Shown: in pieces, positions 50,071 through 62,000 of the stretch
How the letters are laid out: each line of letters begins with the position of its first letter
How positions within the stretch are numbered: position 1 is the first letter of the stretch
Origin: Rahnella bonaserana
GTDB taxonomy: Bacteria > Pseudomonadota > Gammaproteobacteria > Enterobacterales > Enterobacteriaceae
Assembly (NCBI RefSeq): GCF_019049675.1
Contig: NZ_JAFMOW010000066.1
Location: 391,516 to 455,515 of the forward strand
Length of the DNA stretch: 64,000 bases
Reading direction: 5' to 3'
Notes under the pieces: model-generated
Databases searched by the model: none
What the model saw: only the letters and a program-made list of their open reading frames with translations
What the model was told of the DNA's origin: nothing
Translations under genes and position numbers: made by a program

Positions 50071-53000
50071 ATGGCTCAGAACGGTAGCGTTGTTATTGAT
50101 ATTCTTTCTCGTACTAATGGTGCAGTGGTCTCACAGGTCTCAAACGCCAGCCAGGACGTAACCCTTAATCAAATCAGTATTGTACGCGTGCATGCGACGC
50201 GCGACGCCGTCACCAGCTATGAGCGTGTCGGCAACGATCTGGTCATTCATATGAAAGATGGCCGCACAGTCCGCTACCACAGCTTCTTCGATACCGATGG
50301 CAAAGGGCACCACAGCGAACTGATTTTTGATGACGGCGTACACCCTATTGAACATGCCGCGTTTGTCGATACCGGCGCGACGGCTGCTGCTGTACCCATT
50401 ATCCCTGCATATGAAACCATTCCTGACGTCGGTGCTCTGGTCCTCGACTCCTCTAATTTTGATCCCGCTGTTTTAGGTGCTGTGCTGGGCGTGCTTGCGC
50501 TGGGTGCCGGTATTGCCATTGCCGCAGGTGGCGGCGGTGGCGGCGGTGGCAGCAGCAGTAACACTGGCGGCAGCGACGGCGGTGGAAACACGGGCGGCGG
50601 TAATACTGGCGGGGGCAACACGGGCGGCGGTAATACTGGCGGGGGCAACACGGGTGGCGGTAATACCGGTGGGGGTAATACGGGTGGGGGCACTGTCGGC
50701 GGCGCAGCACCAACCCTGACGCTGGCAACGTTTGCCAATGAAAATATCGTCAACCAGTCTGCTGCACAAAGTACTCAGACTTTCAGCGGCAGCTCAACCA
50801 ACGCCGCCGCAGGCAGCACTATCGTGCTGACCATCAACGGCAAAACTTTCACGACCACGGTGGATGGCAGCGGTAACTGGAACGTTCCGCTGTCTGCCAG
50901 CGAACTGCAAACACTGGCCGACGGGACTTATGTTATTTCCGTTACCCTGACCAATACGTCTGGTGAAACCATCACTAAAAGCGTGACCGTGGTGGTGGAT
51001 ACCACGCCGCCAACGCTGACCGTTGATCCCATCGACGGCGACAATGTGATTGATGCCAATGAGCATCAGCAACCTCTGACTCTCACCGGCACGGCATCCG
51101 TTTCTGAGGCAGGCCGGTCGGTGGATGTGGTACTCAACGGCGTGCATTACAGCGCCACCGTCGGCGCGGACGGCGTCTGGTCTGTGACCATCCCGGCCAG
51201 TGTCGTTTCTGCGCTGGCAGAGGGTAATTACCAGCTGACGGCTTCCCTGACCGATGCGGCGGGTAACTCGACCTCCACGCCGGAAAGTTTTGTCATCAAT
51301 GACAGCGCGGGCATTCTGACCGTCAACCCGATTTCAGGTGACGGACAACTGAATGCCAGCGAAGCACAAAGCGCGCTGGTGATCACCGGCACGACGTCCA
51401 ATGTGCCAGCCGGCACACAAATTACCGTCACCGTAGGCAGCACGGTGTATAACACCACCACCACGGCGGGTGGCGGATGGAGTCTGACGCTTTCCCCGGC
51501 TGACTTGCAGGCACTGACCGACGGTTCGACGATCGTGACGGTCAGCATGGTGGATTCTCAGGGCAATACCATCAGCCAGAGCACCGATCTGAATGTGGCA
51601 ATCCACGGTGTTCCGCCGACGCTGGATCCGGCATTCGGTGGCGACAATACGCTGGATGCCAGCGAGTCCACCACCAGCCAGACGCTGACCGGCCACACCG
51701 GTCTGACCGGCGACGGCCAGACGGTGACCGTCACCATTGGCGGCCAGCAAATTACTGGCACCGTAGCCCCTGACGGCACGTTTAGCGTCACGGTGCCGTC
51801 ATCCGTGCTCGGCATACTGCCGCAGGGCAGCAATAATATCGTGGTCACCGTGACGGATCCGGCGGGCAACCACAACACCATCACCACCCCGGTGAGCGTG
51901 GACACCGTCGCGCCGACCCTGACAGTCAATCCGCTGGAAGGCGACGGCTATATCAGCGTGGCGGAAGCCTCCGCGCCAATGACCCTGACTGGTACGGCGT
52001 CAGTATCTGAAGCCGGTCGTCCGGTTGTCGTCACCATCAACGGCGTTGATTATACGGGCGCGATTGTTCAGCCGGATGGCAGCTGGAGCGTGAACATTCC
52101 GGCCGGCTCCCTGAGCAATCTCAGTCAGGATGTAACGGTCACTGCGACGCTGACGGATGCCGCGGGTAACGCCACCACCAACACCAGCACTATTCACGTT
52201 GCTTCTGACCCGGCTCTTCCGCCGCTGATCACGGTGAATACCTTCGCGTCGGATAATATTGTCGATGGTGCTGAGCGCCAGACCGCACAAACGTTAAGCG
52301 GTACCACGACGCGTGTTGAAGCCGGGCAAATTGTCACCATCACCCTGAACGGGCACACCTATACGGCGACCGTGGGGACCGGCGGAAACTGGAGCGTGAT
52401 TGTTCCGGCGGCGGATATGATTGTGCTGGCTAACGGCCCGCAAACCATTACGGCTACTGTGTCTGATAAGGCCGGGAACGAAGCTGCGCCGGGCACCGAT
52501 ACCTTTAACGTGGATGCCACACAGGACGGCATCGCGATTGATCCGGTAACCGGCGATAACGTCATCAACGCTGTGGAAACTGCGAACGGTATCTTAGTGT
52601 CTGGTACGACATTGGGTGCTGACCCGGCTTTCCAGGTAGAGGTGACTTTCCACGGACGTTCATATTTTGCGAATTTACTTTCAAACGGGCGCTGGTCGTT
52701 AACTATCCCTTCCGGAGATTTGGATGGGATAGATATAAGTACGTTACAACTTACTGCAACAGCTCAGGCCATGGGGGGAGGAACCCTTACCAATAGCATC
52801 TCTGTCGGCGTGGATAATCTGGCACCCGTGCCAACCCTCAACACGCCGTTTGGCGATGGCTATCTGAATATTGCCGAAGCGGCAACGGCTGAAACCCTGA
52901 GCGGCACCACCGGCAAAACCGGCGACGGTCAGACGGTCACCGTCACGATTGGCGGGCATACCTATAACGCCACGGTGGATGGTGCAGGTGTATGGTCGGT

Positions 53001-56000
53001 GAGCCTGACTTCTGCTGATTTGCAGGCATTACCGCCAGGCAATAATGCGATTGTGGTGAATGTCACTGACAGCGCGGGTAATACCGCGACGCTTAACGGT
53101 ACTGCCACTGTCGATTTAACCGCGCCAACCCTGACCATCAATCCGGTTTCCGGCGATGGTTACATCAACAACGCCGAAGCGGCGGCTGATATTGCCGTGA
53201 CCGGTACCGCGTCAATTACCGAGGCCGGCAACACCGTCACGGTGACGATAAACGGCCAGCCTTACACCGGCATTGTGGCGGCAAACGGGCAGTGGACGGT
53301 GACGATTCCGGCAGGTGCCATGACGGGCGTAGCGGACGGGCAATATCCGGTCACCGTGCAGCTTTCGGATGCGGCAGGTAACAGCACCACGATTACTTCA
53401 AATGTTCAGCTGGCAGCCGATCCTGCGTCAGCGCCGACCATCACCCTGAACGCCTTTACCGGTGACAATATTCTCGACGGTGCAGAGCAGCAAACGGCTC
53501 AGACCATCAGCGGTACGACGACGCATGTTGAAGCCGGGCAGATTGTTAACATTACCCTTAACAGCGTGGTGTACAACGCGACCGTGCAGGCTGATGGCAG
53601 CTGGAGCGTCAGCATTCCGTCTTCTGCATTGGGCGCACTGACCAACGGCACACTACAAATTGACGTCGCTGTACTGGATAAGGCCGGAAATCAGGCCACC
53701 GGCAGCGAATCGTTTACCGTGGATAACACGCAAAGCGGCCTGTCTGTGGATCCGGTCACCGGCGATAACCAGCTGAATGCCAGTGAGGCCGCGGCAGGCA
53801 TCACCATCAGCGGCACCTCGGCCAACGTGCCGGTCAACGGTGTGGTGACGATTACCCTCAATGGCAAAACCTATACCGCGACAGTTGGCGTGGGCGGCGG
53901 CTGGAGCACACAGGTTTCTGCGGCAGATCTGGCGACGCTGAGTGACGGTAAACATACCATCACCGTCAGCGCGACCGATGCCGTCGGGCAAACGGTCACC
54001 GGCAGCGATGTGCTGAATGTCATCATTCACAATCTGCCTGATGCCACACTCGATACGCCGTTTGGCGACAACATTCTTAATGCCGCTGAAGCAGGCGTCA
54101 GCCAGACACTGACCGGGAATACCGGCGTTTCCGGCAGCGGCCAGACGGCTGTGGTGACCTTTGGCGGGCAAGATTACACCGCTGTTGTCGCCGCAGACGG
54201 TTCATTCTCGGTTACCGTGCCGTCATCGGTTCTGACGGCTATCGGACAAGGTCCGACGGCCGTGCAGGTGGCGGTGACTGATGCGGCTGGCAACACCAGC
54301 AACATTTCTGTGCCGGTATCAGTGGATACCGTCGCGCCAGTTGTCACCATCACCACTCCGGTTGCGGGCGACGGCATCATCAATGCCGCAGAAGCCGGGG
54401 CCGTTATTCCGGTCAGCGGTACGGCGGGTGCGGGTGAGGTGGGTGATACCGTTACCCTCTCGCTTGGCGGGCACACTTACACCGGCACGGTAGCCGCTGG
54501 CGGCGCATGGACCGTTAATATTCCGGCCGATGCACTGGCGAATGTGGCGAACGGGACTTATACCCTGACGGCGACGGTCACTGATGCCGCGGGCAACGCA
54601 GGCACTGCGACGGCACCGGTCACCGTGACCGCAGATCCGACGCTGTTGCCGACCATTGCAATTGATCTCTTTGCCGGAGACGGCACGTTAGACGGCGCGG
54701 AACGTACCAGCCCGCAAACCGTCAGCGGCACCACCACTCACGTGGAAGCCGGACAAATCGTCACTGTGACCATCGGCGGCATTGATTATCAGGCCACGGT
54801 GCTGGCCAGCGGCGCATGGAGTGTCAGCGTTCCGGCAACCACCTTGCAGACGCTGCTGGACGGCACGGCAACCATTGAGGTTTCAGTCACCGATATAGCC
54901 GGTAACCCTGCTGTTAACAGTGAAGACTTCACCGTTAATAGTGCGCTGGGCGGCGTGACCATCAACCCGATCACCGGCGATAACAAAATCGACGCCACTG
55001 AGGCGGGTACCGGTTTTGATATCAGCGGTAAAACAGTCAATGTGCCGGAAGGAACCGACGTTACCGTTCAGCTGGGCACGGTGACTTACACTACGCAGAC
55101 TGATGCTGACGGCAACTGGACCGTCAATGTTCCTTCAACGGATGTCTTCAATCTGGCGGATGGCACCAGCCATGTAATTGTGACCACCGTGACCACCGAT
55201 CAGGGACAGGTGACTACCACACAGGATTTGGGCATTTACACCACATTGCCGGTACCGACTCTGAATCCGCCGTTTGGCGATGGTCAGTTAGGCACCGACG
55301 AAGCGGCTGCCACACAGACTCTGACCGGTTCCACCGGGCTGACCGGCGATGGTCAGACGGTGACCGTGGTGATTGACGGTAACACCCTGACAGGTACCGT
55401 AGCGACTGACGGTACCTGGACCGTCACCGTACCGGCTGGCACATTAACCGGTTCGGCAGAAGGCCCGACGCCGGTGGTCGTCAACGTTACTGATGCCGCA
55501 GGTAACACGGGCACCATCACCGGTTCTGTGAATGTCGATTTCACATCACCAACGCTGACGCTCAACCCGGTGGCGACGGATAACGTGATTAACGCGCAGG
55601 AAGTGGCAGGCATCATTGTGTTGTCAGGTACCGCTGATACGGGGGATGCCGGTCAGATTGTCACGCTGCAATTTAACGGTCAGACCTATCAGGCGACCGT
55701 ACAGGGTGATGGCTCCTGGTCGACAAACGTTCCTGCGGGCGCGCTGGCCGGTCTGGCCGACGGTAGCTATACGCTGACAGCCACGCTGTCTGATCTGGCG
55801 GGTAATACCACGACCGTACCGGAAACGGTTACCGTGGTGGTTTCCAATCCGCCGGTGCCAACCATTGAAACGCCATTTGGCAATACTTTCCTTAATCAGC
55901 TGGAAGCGGACACCGATCAGACACTCACCGGTACCACCGGCGTCACGGGCGCAGGTCAGTCTGTCGTCGTAAATATCGGCGGGGTGGATCATACGGCGAC

Positions 56001-59000
56001 TGTCGATGCGGCCGGTATCTGGACAGTTAATATCAGTGCGGCTGATTTGCAGGCGATACCGGAAGGTTCGCAAAACATTTTGGTCACTGCCACTGACAGT
56101 GCCGGAAATGCGGGCACCGTCACCAGTGCCATCACCGTGGATTACACGCTGCCAACGCTGACCTTTGATCCGGTGGCGACCGACGACATCATCAATGCTG
56201 CCGAAACGCTGCAACCGGTAGTGATCAGAGGTACCTCTGACATCCCGGATGCAGGCCAAACGGTTTCTGTGGTGCTGAGTTTCAACAATGTGACTTACAC
56301 CGCGATTGTCCAGCCGGATGGTACCTGGAGCTTCACGCTGCCTAGTTCTGTGGTGCAGGCGCTGGCCGATACCACTTACACGCTGTCAGCGTCTATTACA
56401 GATGCTGCGGGTAACGTCACAACAGGCACTCACACCTTTACAGTCGATGCGGCGGCGGCTGACTTGCCAACGCTGACCATCACGGCGGTGTCGGGAGATG
56501 ATTACATTAATGCGGCAGAGAAAGGCGCCGATATCCCGATCACCGGGACATCCACCAATCTCGAAGTCGGACAGACGGTAGTGGTGAGCTTTAACGGCAA
56601 AAACTACAATGCCCTCGTCGGTGCGAATGGCGACTGGACGGCAACCGTGCCGCTGGCGGATCTGGCTACCTTGTCCGACGGGCCGATTACGGTAACAGCG
56701 ACCTCAGCTGATACCGCCGGCAACCCGGCGTCAGCGTCACATAACGCCACCGTGATCGCCCAGCCGGGCGACCTGCCAACGCTGACCATCAACGCCATTT
56801 CCGGCGATGATTACATCAATAACGTCGAACACAATCAGGGCATGACCGTCAGCGGCACCTCCACCCACGTTCCTGTGGGTGGCACGGTGACGGTGGTTAT
56901 TACCGGCGAAGCCTATACCGCGACCTTTACTGCTACCGTGCAGGCTGACGGTAGCTGGAGCTTCCCGATGACGGCGGCTCAGGTTCAGGCAATGCCGGCG
57001 GGTAATAACACCTTTACGGCTACCGCGGATGACGTGGCGCAAAACGTTGCGACGGCAACGCATGACGTGGCTGTTGATACAACTCCGCCGATACTGACTG
57101 TGACCGTGGATACCGGCGGTGATGACATCATCAATCTGGCAGAAGCGGCGCTGGGTATCCCGGTCAGTGGCACCACAGATCCAAACCTGACCGTGACCGT
57201 CACGCTCAACGGAAAAGAGTACACCACCACCGCAGACGGTACAGGTGTCTGGAACCTGACCATTCCGGGCGTGGATGTGCAGGCCATTACCACTGATGGT
57301 ACCAAAACCATCGGCGTCAGCGTCACCGATGCTGCGGGTAATAACGTGACTGCCTCGTCTGATTTCACACTCTCCTCGCATGCATTACCAACGCTGTCGA
57401 TTGGCGTGATTGCCGGCGACGGTATTTTGAATATCACTGAAGCCGCCAATGGTTTCACCCTGAGCGGAACCAGCTCAGGTCTGGCGCCGGGAACTGCTGT
57501 GCAGGTTACGGTGCCGGGGCTGGCGGATCCAATTAACGGAACGGTGAACCCTGACGGACTCGGCTGGACTGCCATCGTTCCGCCAAACCTGCTCAGCGGG
57601 CTGACTAGCGGTATCGTGCAGGTGACCGTGACGGCAGAAGATGTGGCCGGTAACCCGGCGTCTTCCAGCGCCAGTCTGGATATCGAACTGTCTGCGCTGC
57701 CTTTACCGACCATCAATACCCCGTTTGTGGATGGTGTTCTTAACGCTACCGAAGCAGCGGGTAATCAGCTGATTACCGGCACAACCGGCATAACCGGCGC
57801 GGGTCAGACCGTGCTGGTGACTGTCGATGGCACGCCGGTGCTGGCCACCGTCGCCAATGATGGCACCTGGACGGCGACCGTGCCTTCCGGCGTGCTTCAG
57901 GGGCTGGCGGATGACACGCATACCATCAGCGTGACGGCAACCGACAGCGCAGGGAATACCAGTGCGGCCGGTACCCTTGATTTCACGTCGGTGACGCAGG
58001 TTCTGCCAGTGGCCGGAATCAATACGCCGTTTGGTGATGGCATCCTGAATCTGGATGAAGCGACCGCGGGCGGCAGCATTACCGGTACCACCGGTATCAC
58101 TTCGCCGGGGCAAACCGTCACTGTGGTCATTAACGGTAACGCGGTGCCGGTGGTGGTGGATTCTGCTGCCGGAACCTGGACGGTTACCCTGACGCCTGCG
58201 CAGTTGCTGGGCTTGCAGGATGGCACCTGGCCGGTCGTCGTGACCGTGACCGACAGTGCGGGCAACACCTCGCCGCTGACGGCATCGGTTGATGTGCGGA
58301 TCAATAACATTCCGCAACCGACGATTGATCTGCCATTCGGTGACGGCACGCTGAACATTGCGGAGTCTGCGGCTGTTGACGGCCAGACGCTCACCGGATC
58401 CACCGGCGTAACTGGCGCAGGACAAACCGTCAGCGTGGCGATCGCGGGCATGACCGGCAGTCCGTTTGCGGCAATCGTGGACCCGGATACCGGAAACTGG
58501 ACCCTGAACCTCACGCCAGCTCAGATGGCAACGCTGGGGCTGGCGACCGCGCAGCATGATATTACCGTCACGGCAACCGATGCCGTCGGTAACCATAACG
58601 AGACGACCATCAGCTTCACTTCACATCTGTCCGGACCGGTACCGTCTATCGACACGCCATTTGGCGACGGTAGCCTGAATATATCCGAAGCGGCCGGAGT
58701 GAATATCATCACGGGTAATACCGGGATTACCGGCGACAACCAGAACGTCAAACTGACCATCGATGTGAACGGCACGACCTATACCGCCACTGTCGATCCG
58801 GTCACCGGCGACTGGTCTGTGACCCTGCCTGCGGGTGTGCTGAATTCTCTGGGCAGTGGCGCGCATGATATTAACGTCACGGTGACGGATGCCGCGGGCA
58901 ACAGTACGCCAGCGACACTGCCGTTTAACAGCTATCTCACCGTGCCAGATGTCACCATCAACACGCCGTTTGGCGATGGTTATCTGAGTGCCGCCGAAGC

Positions 59001-62000
59001 TGCGACAGCACAGACCATTACCGGAATGACCGGGCTGACAGGCGCGGGACAAACGGTGGTGGTCACCATAGGCGGTCTGACAATTCCGGGCGTGACGGTG
59101 GATGCGAACGGCAACTGGACGGCGCCTCTGTCAACCAGTGAAATCGCCGATCTGCCGCAGGGCGCACAGCAAATCTCCGTCACCGTGACGGACGCTGGCG
59201 GTAATACCGGTTCGGCCTCGGCCGAAGTCGGCATTGCCGTGACGCAACTTCCGGCCGTGGCGGTTACGTCCTTTGCCGGTGCCGGTTTTGACCTGACCTA
59301 CGCAGAAAGCCAGAGCACGCAAACTATCACCGGTACCACGGTGAACGTGCAGGCCGGACAGCAGGTGACGGTTTCAGTTGGCGGCATCAGCCATCAGGCA
59401 ACGGTGCTGGGCGACGGCACCTGGAGTGCCACCTTTACCCCTGCGGAACTGGCAACGCTGGACAGCGCGGACACGATCACCGCTTCTGTTAATGACCTGG
59501 CAGGTAACACGGCAAATCTGCTGGCGCCTCAGGCCATTACGGTCAACCTGACGCCGCCAACATTCGCCATCACCATTGATCCGGTGACCGGCGATAACAT
59601 CATTAACGTGGCGGATGGCAATCCGGCGAACATTACCGTTTCGGGTAAATCAATCAACGTCCCTGACGGTACGCTGGTCAATATCACCGTCGGGGGTGTT
59701 CCGCATCTGGCGACAGTCACTGGAGGAACATGGTCGGTATCTGTGGCTGCCGCTGAATTTGTCAATGGCACCACCACTACCGTTACCGCTTCAACACTGA
59801 TCCCGGCGACCAGTGCCACACAAGGCGTGCTGGTGGATACCACGGCGCCAACCCTGACCATCAATGCCTTCACGGGCGACGATGTCCTCAACAGTACCGA
59901 GTCAAAATCCGCGCAGGTGATTACCGGTACGGCGGATACCGGCGATGTGGGGCGTGTTGTCGCCGTCACATTGAATGGCAAAACTTACAACGGTACCGTG
60001 CAGGCAGGCGGCACCTGGTCAGTCAGCGTACCGGCAGCCGATTTGCAGGCATTGCCACAAGGCAACGGCGCAACTAACGTGATCTCCGCGACCCTGACGG
60101 ACGCGGCAGGCAACGTGGGGACAGCCGTTCCGCACACCGTCACCGTCGATACTTCCGCGCCATTACTGGCGCTGGATGTGGTCGCCGGTAATAACGTCAT
60201 TAACCTGGCGGAATCGCTGCTCAACGTACTGGTTGGCGGGACGTCCAGCGGCGCGGACGGTCAGACCGTCAACGTCACACTGGGCGGTGCGTCAATTGGT
60301 ACGGCGGTTATTCAGCCGGGCGGGGCGTGGTCGCTCAACCTGACGCCAGCACAGTTGTTGCTGCTTAACGACGGCACCCTGACACTGGCGGCGACGGTAA
60401 CGGATCAGGCGGGTAACACCACCAGCGTCAGTACCGGTCTGGATATCTTCTTCAACAAACTGCTCGCGCTGAATGTGACCAGCGGTCTGGGGCTGACGGA
60501 TGGCTTCCTCAATCTGGCGGAATCGCAGGTGGCGCAAACCATCAGCGGCACGGCGATTGGGGCAGGCGTGGGTTCCGTTGTGTCGACGGTTATCAACGGC
60601 ACGCCGCTCTCGGCAATTGTCGGGGCGAACGGTGCGTGGTCACTGAATATTCCGGCGGCGGTACTCGGTGCGCTGGGTGACGGTCAGCAGGTGCTGAACC
60701 TGAACCTGACCGATGCGGCAGGCAACGTGACAGCCTCTGTGCTGAATCTGGACGTCATTAAAACGCTGCCGGTGCTGGGCAATCTGGATCCTCTCTTCGG
60801 CGGCAATGGCTTGCTGAATGCGGCGGAATCTCTGCTGGCGCAAACTATCGGCGGGGTCGCGACGGCGGTTGACGGTACTCTTGTGACCGTGACCCTCGGC
60901 GGCAAAACCTACAACACTACCGTGACGGCGGGCACCTGGAACATCCAGATCCAGCCAGGCGATCTGGGTGCACTGCTTGATGGCAATCTGAATCTGGGCA
61001 TCACCCTGACAGACCCGGCGGGCAATACGTCTACCACCAATATTCCGGTGGGAATTGCCATCCACAATCTGCCGCAGGTTGTGCTCAATACCGTGTTTGG
61101 TGACGGCGTGCTGAATATCGCCGATCTGCTGGTCAATCAGACCATCAGCGGTACGGTTTCCAACGTGGCAGCGGGTACAGCCATTGCGGTGCAGGTCGGT
61201 ACACAAACCATTAATGGTGTGGTCGATGCGACGGGGCATTTCCTGGTCACCGTTCCGCCGTCCGTTCTCGGCTTACTGAGTGGCACGACCGCAGCGGTCA
61301 GCGTGACGGTAGCCGATGCGGCGGGCAACGTCGGCAGTGCGGCGGCGAACGCGGTGCTGGAGCTGGTCAAACCGGTTATTAACCTCACCTCGGTCCTGGG
61401 CGACGGCTTGCTGAATGCGGCTGATGCGCTGACCACGCAGGTGATTGGCGGTACCGTCAGCGGCGTCACGGCGGGTACGCAGGTGCAGGTCACACTGGGC
61501 GGGAAAACCTTCCTCGGCGCGACCGACGGCACTGGCGCATTCAGCATCACCCTGCAACCGGGTGACCTGAAAGCACTGGGCGATGGCACCTTCCCGGTCG
61601 TGGTTTCTGTTACCGATGCTGGCGGTAATACCAGCACCAGCAGCAGCACGCTGACTTCCATCATTAACGCAGTACCGAAAATTGTGCTGGATCCTGTTTT
61701 CGGCGCAGACGGCATCCTGAACGCGGCGGAAGCACTGCTGACGCAAACCATCAGCGGTACGGTCACCAACGGGCATGTCGGTGAAACAGTCAACATTAAC
61801 GTCGGCGGCGGCCTGATTAACCTGACGGCAACCGTTGGAAGTGACGGCAAATTCTCCGCGTCACTGACCCCGCTGCAACTTGCCGGATTGCTTGACGGTA
61901 ATCTGACCATCGTCACTACCGTGACTGATGAGGTGGGTAACACAGCGTCAAATACCGTGGGGCTGAATGTCGGTATTCACAATCTGCCGTCGATCGTCCT

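Noticed and set aside
50581..50694. CRISPR-like repeat array
   Set aside because: Repeats are contiguous 15/30-bp coding units without spacers, inside the adhesin frame.
57703..58596. Long minus-strand frames throughout the adhesin, up to about 300 residues
   Set aside because: The repetitive, GC-biased adhesin codons keep the other frames open; the translations are low-complexity and repeat with the same period as the adhesin domains.
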